64,000 nucleotides of DNA from Phallusia mammillata (Eukaryota; Chordata; Ascidiacea; Phlebobranchia; Ascidiidae). Positions 11,801-25,063 of the stretch are shown here, piece by piece. The first letter of the stretch is position 1; every line of letters begins with the position of its first letter. The stretch lies in the NCBI GenBank assembly GCA_003260075.1, contig QLIY01000010.1:88319-152318 (forward strand). The letters are read 5' to 3'. The notes beneath the pieces were generated by a model. It saw only the letters and a list, made by a program, of their open reading frames with translations. It did not search any database and was not told the origin of the DNA. Position numbers and translations under genes: made by a program.

Positions 11801-14800
11801 AGTATGTAAATAATTTATAAAGTTTTGTAAAAAACGACTTGAGTATAGTGTTTTTGTACTACCTGTTGAATTTGATTTTCTTCAGAAAACACTCGAAAAA
11901 GTCCCCCCCCCCGTAGCTTGTTAGTAGAGTATGTAAATAATTTATAAAGTTTTGTAAAAACGACTTGTACTACCTGTTGAATTTGATTTTCTTCAGAAAA
12001 CACTCGAAAAAGCAAACTCAACTTTTGTTGAAGCAAGTCGTAAAATTGTTCGTGAATTTGAATGTCAAGAATTTCACCAGATGAAACCAGTTTAAACAAG
12101 TACATTGCCTTTGTTTTGACTTCATCGTATTCATCAGCCAAATCAACTTCGCTGACAAAGTTTCTCCTCTCAATAAGAATGATGTACTTTTTCTGTCAAT
12201 GTTTGTTTTATTTGCTTAAAGTGGTTAAGGACACTCAAAAACATAAATTCAAAATCTTGTACAAATCTACCTCTACACCATTATTTTCATTCGAAAAAAA
12301 GGTAACGGGTTTAAGCGTTCATTCCCAACAGTAAATGTTTTAAGAAATCTGCGGATTCCATGTAAATTTGCCTTGTTCTTTTAAAGAAGACATATTCTAC
12401 ATTTGTTAACTAAACGTTACATCAGTTGAACGATACACCTCTAATATTTTGCAGACGACGTGGCTCGTGATCTCCAGATACAACAGCTTGGTTAATTTAT
12501 GATGTTTCAGTTTAGCGATACTTAACTTTATACACTAAAAAGGTTCGGTTTCGGACCGTAACCGAAACATTGGCGAAACGGCGTACGTTTTCTTTTTTGG
12601 TACATCACTGGTCTGTATCACTATGGTAATTTAGGGCACAGTACGAAACAGTTAATTAATCAAAAATTGCTATAACTAAAATACTTCCTACCTTAAATAC
12701 ATCCAGACAAGCGTCAAAACAATCTTCACACAGCGACCGATACAGTTCCACAACCCCCACCTAAACAAAGTTCATCAAATGCTAATAAACACTAACAGTT
12801 TAAGTAATGGTCAAACTTTTGAAGTTTCGTTAATGCTTTGCATCAAAAACTTTTTTCTCTGCAGCCCACTTTCCAAATCTGCACGACATTTTGCCACCAT
12901 AGGGTTCATTCCAGCCTTGTGTTGAGCGTCAAAATAACCCATGATTTCATTGACAATTGATTCATGGAGATTAGTTAAATCCTGGGTTTCAGAAAAATAC
13001 CGACTTTCCAGGACCTGGTTATTCCATCAACAAAATACATTCGATAAACGTATTGTTCTGTTAGAAGATAACTTGTGTGATACAGTTTGGGTACCTTAAT
13101 TTTATCATTAAACATTTCTTCGCATCGTCCGACAAGATTCGCAAGAAATGTAGAGGAAAATGCCTAAAAAGTAACAAATATTATGAATGTAATAATAAAG
13201 AAAAGAAAAATTGAAACATCCAGTCCAACGTTAATATAGCATTCCATCTTGAGCATTTAAAAAAAAATGTGCTTCAAGAAATATAAGAAAGATCTTGTTA
13301 CTGACCTCTATTAAGGCATCAGCACCAAATTTATTTTCTTCGACTTTGTTCGAAAATTTTATTGCCAAGTTTATAATGTCCTCTCCTTGCACAGGCGATC
13401 CGTATATTTCTTTTACTTCAACGTTTTCAAACAAGTCTTTAAAAATTTTGTCCAGCGTCTCCAAGAATTCTGGATCAATATCTACACGAACAATAAAAAA
13501 TGACAAAAATTATGTTGAGAATATTAACAGATTTCTGAGCACTTTCACAAATTTTAAAAAATGTTACGAATAAACCTTTAATAGAAGCAGCAGGATCTTG
13601 TTTTCTTCTACGTGCAATTTTGTTTCCTGGATATGGAAGCAAAGCACACTTCACATGCTTAAATGATTTCCTGATATTTTTGCATAATGCCTTGTATTCG
13701 TCTGATTGTTGTTCTGTTATGCTTAAAGCTGATTCCAGATATTTTTGACCTCCCTCAAATCCAAGCTCAAAATCCATGTCCTGCCAATCTCTCAACAAAA
13801 ACAGAAGAGTCTAAAATGTAGTAAATTCCATTTAAGATTTGCATATTTATACTGGGATATGCCCTAAGGCGTCGATGCAGGCCAGCGATCACGGCATACA
13901 TATCGATAAATCATAGTACGCAGGGCTTATTAAAGGCGTTGTACCGAATCAGATCTAACCTGATAAGATTGTACCAAATCTTTGCCGTAAACTTGCTTTC
14001 CATATTCGGAAAATACCTAAACAAAATGTTATGGTTATCATACTGCTACAAGACGTTAAAGCAATTACGAAAACATTACCTCATGGGCGAACTTTTACAG
14101 CACATGTAATAAGTCAAAATTTTAAAAATTTTCAAATGGATTATATATAACTTACAATTTGCTTTTTGTTTTAAATTTGAAATCCAATGAAAACAAAACG
14201 CATCCAACTGACCCGCAAATGCTCCAAATCGGCTGAACTAATGATATCTCTTAAGTTATAGATTTGGTAAGAGCTGAGAAAAGTGCTGAGACAAAACATG
14301 ATGGAGTCAGAAAACTTTGAATTCTGATTGTCGAATACTCCTTGAGTGTCCATCAAAAACACAGCGATCTGTTGATTGTAACGACAAGTAATGAATCATA
14401 TGGTTGCAGGCATGTTGTTGTTATGGTGTTGTTTCCTGCGGTTTACAGTAGTTAGGCTTTTTTTCGTCAAAATATGCGATTTGACCTATTAGAATGTTCG
14501 ATTTTGCCTTGTTAGCCATGTTGGCTTGTATTGTTGGTCAATAAACACACTTTAAAGAAACTTTGCTAATAAGGCGATCAGATTTGGGTAAAAACTAAGT
14601 ATAAGAAAAGCATGTGAAAGTTAAATTGCTATTACGAGTTCAAACAACAGATATATAGATAAATTAATCATGCTGGCAGGGATACAAATTATTTTGGTTT
14701 GTTTTTAGTTTAAACATTATTAAAAGTTTGTCCCATACACAAACATAGCAATCGAACGTGGCACGCTTTAACAAGAGTATACAACACGTTCCTGATGGGA

Positions 14801-16181
14801 AAATTGTAGGATTGCGGACGAGACATGTATTGGTAGTCGGTTTGGGGCAGAGTTACAAGTCGGGTCGGGCTTTTCGGGCCGGGTTCGGGCCGGGTCCGGG
14901 CTTAGGTATTTCTGCGAAAACGGGCTCAAAACGGGCCTAACTTTACGTTCCGTGTCCGCCATTGTTTTTTAAATAAAATCACTCAGCTAAGTAACAATTC
15001 TCTGGCTTTGACCTAATGCCCACCCTCCTCTAAAACGTATTGTATACCCCATTGTCTACTATTGTTCATTGTGTTTGTTGTCTTTCTCTTTTTTCTTTTT
15101 TCTTTCTCATCATTTGTTGCAAGGCTTTCGTGGATAGGCCTGTCAATCAAAATTTCGGGCCTAAACGGGCTTTGCAAAAACGTTTCGGGTTCGGGCCGGG
15201 TTTCGGGCTTACACTTTCGGGTTCGGGCCGGGTTCGGGCTCAGATTTCGGGCCCGCTTGCAACTCTGGTTTGGGGTACCGGTTAATAATTAAAAATGTGA
15301 TGGCTCGCGGCCTTTCTTACTGCCCATCTGAACCGCGCAAACAACACATTTTTTTAATTTAGTCGTCTTTACCTTATAGTTCTTGTTTTGAAACCAAAAT
15401 GGTTCTTTCCAAACCAAGATCCCCTCAGTGTGTTTTTCATTTCCACCTCGCCATTCAAAACTTTGGTCTAAAACCGCATCAACATTTTTTCGCCATCCAG
15501 TTTCCTAAAACAATTTTTTTCATATAAAAGCTTTAAGCCAACAAATGTTTAGCTGCAAGACACCCAATAAACTGGAGTGTCGAAAGAAGACCAAACTAGC
15601 CAATATGGCCTATCTCTCGTCGCCAGTTACAATGATGAGATCTTATGGGTCGAAACAGTTGTATGCACCGCAAAATTAAGCTTTTACCACAAATTGCCAT
15701 TAACAAAATTATCTGTCCCAAAGCAAGGAAATTTGGATCCTAAACCACAGCAGGTAAAAAATCTTACTGTTGAAAATAGTCCAAAGCAACTCTGCTGTTA
15801 CGGTGAATACTAGCCTATAGCCTTTAGCTGCAGGCATGGGAAAACAATATACCTGCCTATACCCGTGGCAATCCATATATCGCATAAGCAGGTTAAGAAA
15901 AAATGACTTTCCTTTTCTCAGCATTCCGGCGATGGAATAAATTGCAACCGGACAGTTAATGACATCCTTTCGACCGAATATAGACTCAATTGCTTCTTTG
16001 TCAATAACTTGTAGTTCCTCACTCCCCACCTTTTGCTTCCGAGTTATTCGAACAACTAAGAACATTTTTAACCAATTGTAATAAATTAAGAAGACATTTC
16101 TTGTCTACGATCGTGGTTAAAATACTTACCACAACTGGAGAAAGTTGGTGCCCTTCCTAACACAGCGGTGCTTAATGCCAT
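8893..16181 (-). CDS. Atlastin/GBP-type large GTPase, copy A (909 aa)
   Basis: Nineteen exons: 16130-16181 (ATG), 15853-16055, 15373-15504, 14213-14368, 13960-14016, 13576-13810, 13306-13481, 13095-13163, 12817-13014, 12692-12760, 11974-12192, 11688-11768, 11162-11341, 11032-11097, 10833-10976 (duplicated at 10533-10676), 10376-10468, 10056-10208, 9330-9401, 8893-9267 (stop). Lengths sum to 2730, an exact multiple of three. G domain: P-loop GMLRKGKS (exon 2), WRGGNEKHTEG (exon 3), switch-II LMDTQGVFDNQ (exon 4) and the base-specific RD in RDWQDMDF (exon 6). These match the GB1/RHD3 family and are nearest to atlastin (RKGKS, DTQG, RDW, LLPYPG). Atlastins normally end in a membrane hairpin; here exons 8-19 give ~550 charged, helix-like residues with no hydrophobic segment and no CaaX end. 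A GTP-driven self-assembling role is inferred from the family. Duplicated exon 15 and a partial exon 11 copy flank C runs. Confidence 0.83.
10418..10976. repeat. Duplicated exon 15 / part of exon 16 of GTPase A joined by a C run
   Basis: Bases ~10418-10690 are repeated at ~10718-10990 with a few substitutions, the copies separated by a C run at about 10707-10717. Each copy contains a full 144-bp exon 15 with both splice sites. If both were real, the protein would gain 48 residues without a frameshift; a haplotype join in the assembly is more likely. Confidence 0.78.
11787..11990. repeat. Partial duplicate of GTPase A exon 11 joined by a C run
   Basis: The last ~40 coding bases of exon 11 and its downstream intron occur at ~11787-11903 and again from ~11913. 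A C run at about 11903-11912 separates the copies. The truncated left copy has a splice donor but no acceptor. Only the right copy continues into the complete exon (11974-12192). Confidence 0.75.
13855..13958. mobile_element. Fragment of the SINE-like family
   Basis: The stretch with 'gcgtcgatgcag.ccagcgatcacggca' and 'ttaaaggcgt...accgaatcag' matches part of the longer element at 28250-28560. It lies in the intron between exons 5 and 6 of GTPase A, directly next to the exon 5 donor. Confidence 0.65.
14848..15267. mobile_element. GC-rich hAT-like MITE, perfect 8-bp target duplication
   Basis: The ends are CAGAGTTACAAGTCGGG and CCCGCTTGCAACTCTG (imperfect inverted repeats). The target duplication is GTTTGGGG at 14840-14847 and 15268-15275. 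Subterminal regions are arrays of short motifs such as 'cgggttcgggccggg' in opposite orientation at the two ends, with an AT-rich centre. It lies in the intron between exons 3 and 4 of GTPase A. Confidence 0.88.
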
Positions 16182-17181
16182 ATTCTCTGCTAGAATAAGG
16201 CCCCGCCAAATCAACAACCGGAATCAGCTAATGAGTAATTCTAAAAGGCTTAGCTCGACTGCAAAATCGATTTAAAACACTTGTTTGTAGCTAAAAACGA
16301 TGTTGGCGCACAGTTAGATCCCTTTGAAAAGCAAGAAAAGGCAAACAAAATGTACTTTTTTTGTTGCACACGCTTAATAGTAACATACAATGCTTTCAAC
16401 TAACATATAACTTAAATGTTTTTAAAAATGGCACTACAAAAGCATAAATCCTTAGCTGCATTTGATGAAAGCAACATGCTAACACACTCCAATAATTACT
16501 GAAGGCGTACATTCTGACACAACAAACGTTGTCAAACATTAACCAACATAAAAAGAGCAAACATTATAAAATTTCCCATTTCGATTACGCGCAGTCGACG
16601 AAAGCAAATAATTTTTATGGACTATCCGATTTTTGTGTCGATTCAATGAGGGGACCCTATAAGCATAAGACAAATAGTATTTGCTATTTGCGTTATTATA
16701 GTTTGTAACATCGTAATTCACTCAACCGTATTCCTACGTCACATCTCACGTCGTGTGATTGCACCACAATGCCAGAATCGACTATGACGTAACAATTCCC
16801 TTGTAGTTCCCTTGTCTCTGCTGTGTTTTTTGCCATTTAGTATTGAGTTTAGTTTGGACCACGTGTAGTTCGTTAGTTGCTGGCTTGAATTTGCAAAGAT
16901 TGTAATGCTTAATTTATAATCCGACGAAAAGCAATAATGTTGCCTTCACGAGCTTGATTTTGCATTAAAGTTGTTTAATTTACCGTATATTTGAAGTATA
17001 CTTTTTTTTATGTGTAGAATGCTTTCTGATGATATCAAGCTATGTATAGCTGTGATACCCTGGTCCTCTGGTAGGCCTTTGCCGACGTACAATTAATTAA
17101 GTCGGTATCCCGTTTTTGAGTGAATGTTTTCTTCACAGAAAACCGTGTTGACATAAGCCACGTGATTGACGTACTTGTAAC

Positions 17182-17512
17182 TAGGGATGGGCCAAAACTG
17201 CAAACGTTCTGTTTGATCGAGCACCAAGCATATCACGTTAAAATTAAAACTCGGTTCTCGGCCGAGCACGCTCGGTGCGTTATGACGTCACAAACATTCC
17301 CAATTCAAGCTAGTTTGGTACCTTTCCTAGGTCTATTACGTTACAAGCGATGTATTACATCTTGCGCATTTAATAAAAAAAACCTTTATATGAATAGGCA
17401 AATATAATGCTCGGATCAGTTTGCGCTACTGCTCGGTCGAGCACCGAGCATCAAAAATAGCGATGCTCGGTACCGAGTACTCCGGTTCTGGGTCGGCTCG
17501 CCCCATCCCTAA
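17182..17512. mobile_element. MITE with TAGGGATGGG termini and 9-bp direct flanks
   Basis: The element begins TAGGGATGGGC and ends GCCCCATCCCTA, with ACTTGTAAC at 17173-17181 and again at 17513-17521. Inside are inverted 'gctcggtcgagcaccgagca'-like motifs near both ends. The terminus is typical of short hAT-type elements, but the exact boundary is ambiguous by one base. Confidence 0.8.
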
Positions 17513-18134
17513 ACTTGTAACTATATGCGTGTGCTCAAATAAAATTCATGCGTTTCCAGAAATTGGACTTCTAGTTTGACCTCAGCGCGGTACCAGGCGC
17601 GCCAATTCCTGACGTTACAATGGTGCCGCTTACATTACGTTGGTGGTAGTGGAAATTACCTCCAAAATTGGTGGTACACAAACTGTACCGTGGTGTGGTC
17701 GTCTAACTTTCCAAAACTTCGTTTTGTTTATTTTGCTTAAATCAGTGGTTCTTAGCAACGGAGATGTCAGACTTTCCCAATGGGAGGGTGGGGCGAATCC
17801 AAAACAAAATAAACAATTATTTCATATTTTTGCAGCCGGAGTGTATTGTTCATGAAAAAGCAACAAACAAGTTTTGAAACATTGTATTTAGCTTAATTGT
17901 ACCGCGAGTGCTAGAAAATTAGCATACGCAAATTAAAAAGTTTGGAAACCGTCCTAAGCCCAGGAAATAGTTTATGCGACCGAGTGTCGGCAGCAAAAAA
18001 GTTGTGTGGCGTTCATGAGCACAAAGGCTTCGGTGCCCTGCTCTGACCAATATTTTCCAATGGGCCAGGGGTGCACAACCTTTTCAAAATCTAATTTGAT
18101 GTACAGATCGAGCTGAACCGTCTGACGATCAGTC

Positions 18135-18385
18135 TTAACTCTTAATGACGTCATCATCTATATTGTGACGCTTATGTTGCCTGTTTTTTTGCATTGTTTG
18201 CACACAATAGGCGTACGAAGAGTCCGACGCATATGGCTACTGTACTTGTAAGACTCTTTTACAGTCCCACAAAATCTATTCAAAACAAACAAAACAGTTT
18301 GAAAATCAAAATATTTAGCAATCTAGTCTTAGTTACGTTATGGCCGCTAGTACATATATTTTAATATACATGTTCAGGGCCGGAC
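18135..18385. repeat. Second copy of the dispersed repeat seen at 4980-5200
   Basis: It shares 'ctatattgtgacgctt', 'tgcacacaataggcgtac', 'gacgcatatggct' and 'ctagtacatatatttt' with the copy at 4980-5200. No coding potential is visible. Confidence 0.65.
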
Positions 18386-19418
18386 ATTTATTTTAATTTT
18401 TATTGGTTCTTAAGGAAGTCAAACAAATGAATATGCAATATACCAATTTACTAGCCCAAAAAACGTTGATTTGTGTCGATAACACACGTGTCAGATTAAT
18501 ATTATTTCTTTTCTTTGGCGATTACTAACTTGTCTTATGTGTTCCGTCCTCATTGAAAACATTTCACCAAACTTTCAAACTTTTGACCGGCTTAACTCAC
18601 GTCAGTCGCACTTTTACCTAAATTTTCCATAGGTGGCACAGGAGCTGAATTATTTATTTAGCGGGTAAAAAGGGGTGGGTTAGGAAGTAAGTTTTTGAAC
18701 ATTTTACAATAGGAACTAACTTTTAGAGTTAGTTTGGTTGAATTTTTGTTGATAATGCCTAACACTCACCCAATAACCCAAACCGTTAGCATGTTTTGAG
18801 ATATACCGTTTTCAATAGGGATTAGTGCTCTGTGCGCCGCCTATCGAAAATTAGCTAAATGTACGGCTGGCGTGAGTTGTGGTGTGTAAGTAAGTTAGTA
18901 ATTTGGTTTTGTGCATGTGCTGCTAAATATTGCAATCCTTGAAAAAGTCATCTGCTGTCGTGTGAGTTATCGTTGCTGGAAATCCTTATTAAAGCGCTTT
19001 CTTCATACGTTGCAGTAAGTTTATCTAACGACAATCCAGTCAAATTTATGTTATGCCTTGGTATTGGTTGTTCTTTAGTTTGTTTTATACTTAAACTACA
19101 GATGTTGTTTCTTTCGTTGGTTTTGTTTTTACCGTATAATCTTCCCTAAATCTTGTGATTTGTTTACATCGACAACGCCCTCTACCCTCAACATTACCAC
19201 TATCATCGTATTTACTCACAATCTTACTTTCTCGTAACGCTTCATAAACCAGAAAAGCATTAAAAAGAAATGTATAAAAAACACTACAGATCAAGGAAAT
19301 TGCCGTGACTTTTACAATTTATAGCAAAACTACAACAGCAAATGACAGAAATTACAATCGGTTGTGCAACAAAACAAAATATATCATCAACCACAAAAAT
19401 CAAGAATTTTAAAGGGAT

Positions 19419-22400
19419 TCAAAGCACACTTTTAAGATGTAAAAATTTTGGACTGTAATCACCCATTTTGGTTGTAAGTGACCACTTTTCAGGTTTGGTC
19501 ATCAAGCACATTTTCTGCACATTTGTTTCAATGAATAACGACTTAAACCAATTACCTAAATTTTCCAAAAACACATCCAATTTGCTTAACTGTCTTACAT
19601 ACAGATACTTGTGAAAATTATTGATGACTTTCCAGTCAGAAAACAAGGCCTCCATTGCATACTCAAGTTGAATGCACTTTGCATTAGCAATCTCCTCAGG
19701 AAAGTAAGATAATAATTTATTCTTGTAGCTATTAAGCGTTGACTCGAAATGAGTTGTCATATCAGCTTGAGAAACTTTTTTCCTACCCAGCATCTGCAAA
19801 CAACAATGGGATGCTTTGGAAGTTTGCAGAATTTTCAAACCTAAAACTGCACAATGGTTTTTACCTTTAATATATCCTCATTGTACTTTTTCAAAAACAT
19901 TTTTTTGGTTTTAGATGCCTTTTCCTCTTGGGTGTCCTAAACAAGAATTAGTGTTTCAATTACTGAAAAAGCAACAGCAATGCGAGCAGTTTAAAAATAT
20001 CTGAAGTAATTTTACCATGATTAGCACCTGACTTATAAATCATTACCATGTGCATCTCCTCAAACAATATTTGAGAATTTATCCAGTTTTCAAGAATTTG
20101 TTTTGGACTGGTTGTGACAATCTCCTGTTCTCCAAAAATGCCAGCAACATCACTTTGAAGTTGGAGTAAAGAGTCAACAGGTATTTCAAACATGCTTTCC
20201 AACCTGCACATCTAAACAAGGAAGAATGGTGAAATTGATTATTAACTGTTGTACAAAAAGGGTTTATACACAATTTAGCGATTGGGTGCAAACTTTTATA
20301 TGTAATTTGAGTTATACAATGGTGACGTTTTCAAATAAAGAATATTTATACACGTGTTTTCATTTAAACTACAAATGAATTCAAACCTTTTGTGCGGTTG
20401 AAATTGCTCTCGATTGATTTTGTTCTTTACCGACTTTTAACTTTTTGATCTTATCAATATTTTCCTGCACTTGGTTAAAAAGTTGCTTTTTCTGAAAATA
20501 AATAAGAGTTACTGACTTTTACGGATTGCAATTACACACATGTTACCTTCAAAACGCCCTGTTCGATCTCATATTTGACCCTAGCGTTTTCAATCACAGA
20601 ATCCACGATCGTTTGATCAAGTGCTTTTGATTCAAAAAATTTCTGACTTTGCCACGTTGCAAAACCAACTACGCTTGGTTGACTTGTCTGTGAATACATT
20701 TTACATACAATTACCTTGTTGGAACACAAAAGACAAAATCACCATTTGCTCCATAGTGTCTTCCCAAACCTTAACCATTTCTGTCTTCTGGTCGTTTGTG
20801 ACACATTTCTGCACATAATAATGATGCTCAAAATAAAAACATGACGTTTTTTGTCTTTAAGCAGATCTCAAAAATAAGATGGCAGAAAAAATATTTGAGG
20901 ATTCTAAAACTTTTTGTCTTGTTTACTGTTTGGGTTTATTTTACCCTCATGTTTTTTACCAAGCGGTTAGTTTTCTATTTTATCAGAAATTTGTGATAGC
21001 CTGCGTGTGTATAAAAGCATTTTGCACATTTTTAGCTTACTCTTATAACTCGGACGCTAGATTAAAATCTTGGGAATCAAATCTAAATTCAATCCTTTAT
21101 ATGCTTTTTTGCTGTTTGAAGACACAAAACGTACCGTATACATTTCAAGAAGTTCCATTTTCCTTTCAATATATGCTTTTGCCTGTGTTTGCAGACTCTG
21201 GCGTAATTTCTGGCGCAAATTATTTGAAATCATAGACGTCTGGTTTTCAAATATCGCCAATGCATTATTTTTCTCGTAGCCAAGATAACTTTTAGCCGCA
21301 TTTTTGTCTGCGTCCTGAATAAAAGAAAATATGTTTACGAAACATATTTTATTTAATTAAAACATTCAGCAAACTTTTTAGTCTAAAAATCTATTGGATG
21401 CAAATGTTTGGTTTTTGGGTCATGAAAGGGTTCCAAACTTTCATGGATTGAAAACTTACAAAATTAATCCATTTGGTTTGATATAAAATTCCTTTCATAG
21501 CTTTGCAATAAACTTCCATACAAAACATCCCCTAGAAAAATACAATAATACTTTATCAGAGCATCTAAAAATACTATCATTCATGAAATACGTTTCAAAT
21601 CAAAAGCTAAAACTAATCATTTTTCTTACATAAGCCCACCTGCTGAATCTGATTTTCTTCAAAAAACACTCGAAGAAGCAAACACAATTTTCTTTGAAGC
21701 AATTCGTAGAATTTCTCATGAATTTTGTCATCAAGTTTGTGATCAGAAGAAATCTGTTTAAACATGGAGAGTGCCTTTTCGGATACTTGATTGTATTCAA
21801 CAGTTAAATCCTCGTCGCTGATAAACTTTCCGCTCTGAATAAGCTTGATGTACCTTTCCTGCCGTAGATTCGTCAAATTTGTTATTTTTGGAACACATCA
21901 TCTATATGCTCACAGGATGCAATCAAAGTGTTTTACTACGCATTCACACCCTACTTAAAGCCAATATGTATAAAAAATAACATAAAAGGCATTTCTTAGG
22001 GTAATGTCATTGCAGAAAAAAAAGCGAAAAAAAAAAAAAAAGTTTAGTATATTTTTGATCAACTGGAAAAATTACAAACCTTAAACACTACCAGACAGGC
22101 GTCATAACAATCTTCACATAGCAATCGATAAAGTTCTGTAACGCCCACCTGAACAAAGTTAAAGGATGAAAGGCACAATTACAATCATAAACTAACGACA
22201 CAAACCTCGGAAGTGTCGTTTATATTTTGCATCAAAAACTTTCTCCTCTGTAGCCCACTTTCCAGATCTGCACGACATTTCGCCACCATAGGATTCATTC
22301 CAGCGTTGTGTTGTGCGTCAAAATAATCCATGATTTCATTGACAATTGTTTCGTGGAGATCGTTTAATTTTTGCTTTTCGGAAATATATCGACCTTCCTG

Positions 22401-25063
22401 AGCCTAGTAATATCAACATAACACTGGGTTTGGATAAACTTATCTACTTGAATACCACTTAACGTGTCAAAAAGTACCCTAATTTTGTGGTAAAACATTT
22501 CTTCACATCGTCCGACAAGACTAGCAAGAAATGTAGAGGAAAACGCCTGAAAGTGCATAGAATTAGGGATTTCGTACGGTAAAAAATTATTTTCAAGTTT
22601 AATCGCAGCTGCAACGTTGATTTAAAATGTGACTTGCTAAACTAGCAAACATGTGTCTTTGTTGCTATTCTTTTTACGGCACTTTAGTTAAAATCAAATG
22701 AGGAAACTCATTAAATCAAAAGCAAAAGCGTTGGCAAATGAATTTCACTGACAAGTGTTCGTTACCCAAGTTTGTACAAGGTAATTTTTAATAGGATCCG
22801 GTGACTTGTTTAAATAACGAACCTCAATTAAAGCATCAGCACCGAACTGATTTTCTTCAACTTTGTTTGAAAATGTTATCGCCAAGTTGATAATATCCTC
22901 TCCTTGAACTGGGGACCCGTATACTTGTTTCACTTTGATGTTTCCAAACAAATCTCTAAATATCTTGTCCAATGTCTCCAAAAACTCTGGGTCAATATCT
23001 AAACAGTCAAACACCATTAAAAAGAACAAAAAAGCACTTGACCACATTTTTATGATTAGAAAATGGTCGGATTCGTTAACCTTTGATAGAAGCAGCAGGA
23101 TCTTGTTTTCTTCTTCGTGCAATTTTGTTTCCTGGATATGGAAGCAAAGCACATTTCACGTCTTTAAAGGATTGCTTGATATTTTTGCACAAAGCTTTGT
23201 ATTCTTCTGATTGTTGTTCGGTTGTGCTTAAAGCTGAGTCCAGATATTGTTTACCTCCCTCGAATCCAAGCTCGAAATCCATGTCCTGCCAATCTCTCAT
23301 CAAAAAGAGAAGGGTCTAAAATGAATGTAGTGGTATTTCGTACTTGTCTTCAGCAACCAACCAGCAAATAAATTGCCCCTACCTGATATGCTTGCTCCAT
23401 ATCTTTACCGTACACTTGCTTCCCATAATCAGAGAATACCTAAGTTTTAGTTGTATGAACACTTATTTTAAAAATCATCATATTTTCATAAAACATACAT
23501 TTTTAAATCTGTGTTTTCTAAAAGTTTTATAAAATAGTGATTATACAGAGCGACATTTACGAAATTTGTTAAACCACAATTTGTAAATTACGTAAATTCT
23601 TTTACAAATATTTTACGACAATGTTTTTAAAGTTCTGGTAAATCAGCCACAGTCATCGACCAGCGCTCAGTCATATTTTCGTGAACACTAAGGGCTTCGC
23701 AGAAGTTTACCGAATTTTCGAGAGGTTTAACAGCATGGTAAACAGCAGTGAAAGGGACATAAATCACACTACATGTTAGGTACGGCCGGCTGTAACTGAT
23801 GTTGGTCTTAACCTGCTGCATGCAAAAGGTTTCCGACCCCTGGTTTAAATAATTCGTTTTGTTGAAGTCAACATAAATATGTCCTGAAGTCGCGTTGTAA
23901 ACATTGTGTGAACATGCTTTTAAAATAACTATTTTTGCGGAAGTTCAAGGAACTTGGAGAACATAATTGGAAACATAACTATCAAACATCGGTCAATCTA
24001 CCCGCAAGTGATCCAAATCGGCTGAACTTATGATATCTTTTAAGTTGTAGATTTGGTAGGAGCTCAGAAAAGTGCTGAGACAAAACATGATGGAGTCAGA
24101 AAACTTTGAACTCTGATTGTCGAATACTCCCTGAGTGTCCATCAAAAACACAGCAATCTGATGAAATGTAATAAACAAGTACACTCAACATGCCAGCTTG
24201 CAGTTTGATTAATAACAATATATATCGTAAGTACATAAAAACAGGCTTGTTGGTGTGCCCCCCGTGTAAGAGTGAACCTTAAGATGTAAGTTAACAACAC
24301 ACTGAAAACAAAAAAACGTAAATACATTTTATAGTCGCACCTGATAATTATCGTTTCGAAACCAGAAAGGTTCACTCCAAACCAAAATCCCTTCAGTGTG
24401 CTTTTCGTTTCCACCTCGCCATTCAAAGCTTTGGTCTAATACTGCATCAACATCATTTCTCCATTCTGTCTCCTGAAACGAAAATTGGGCCTCTAAATCT
24501 ATGTATTTATATTATTCCGGACCCCAAAAAGCAACTTTGCACGAAACAATAACGCTTTTGTGTAGCGTTTGGCGAAGAGTGGTGCCCTAAATTAAAGCAT
24601 ATCAGATAAAAAAAAACAGTCATACCCAAAAGTAGAATATACGGAATTGCTATTAGGAAAAATACAACATCCGCGGTGTGTGAGTGATACAAAACGATCT
24701 CATTACATTTGTTCTTTGTCAGCACCTGATTGCAGCCGTGGAACTTCATATATCGCATCAGCAAGTTAAGAAAAAATGATTTTCCTTTCCTTAACATTCC
24801 AGCGATGGAATAAATTGCCACCGGGCAGTTGATGACGTCCTTTCGACCAAATATCGACTCAATCGCTTCTTTGTCAATAATTTGTAGTTCCTCATTTTCC
24901 ACCTTTTGCTTTCGAGTGATTCGAACAACTGAAAACGTTTCAATGAAGCCGCAACAGTTTAAGATGAAATGACTGTTTTGTTTCAAAGTGACTAACCACG
25001 ATCGGAAAAGCTGGCCGCTCTTCCCAAAACCACTGTCTCTGTTACTGCATTATACGCTGTCAT
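19419..25063 (-). CDS. Atlastin/GBP-type large GTPase, copy B (918 aa)
   Basis: Exons: 24997-25063 (ATG), 24726-24928, 24341-24472, 24002-24157, 23383-23439, 23081-23315, 22823-22998, 22478-22546, 22206-22403, 22080-22148, 21640-21858, 21460-21531, 21135-21314, 20743-20808, 20547-20687, 20387-20491, 20047-20211, 19865-19936, 19419-19793 (stop). They sum to 2757, an exact multiple of three, with no in-frame stop seen. This is the cleanest copy: no C run interrupts it. G-domain landmarks are GMLRKGKS, WRGGNEKHTEG, LMDTQGVFDNQ, RDWQDMDF and LLPYPGNKIARRR. The N-terminus is five codons longer than in A and C (MTAYNAVTET...). Exon 12 is three codons shorter. In exon 17 only the early donor after ...EEMHM keeps frame, because an 8-base difference from copy C spoils the later one. 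C-terminal exons are charged and helix-like with no membrane segment. It is more diverged from C and D than those are from each other. Confidence 0.85.

Larger units (their letters stand above)
16182..19418. other. Intergenic region between GTPases A and B
   Basis: I see no gene. The presumed 5' flank of A (about 16495-16560) resembles that of B (about 25495-25560), with shared 'aacattaaccaaca.a' and 'agcaaacatta'. This fits duplication of gene plus promoter. A MITE lies at 17182-17512 and a dispersed repeat at 18060-18390. Bases 18600-18770 resemble 54610-54740 ('aattatttatttagc', 'gggttagga'), another interspersed family. Confidence 0.55.
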
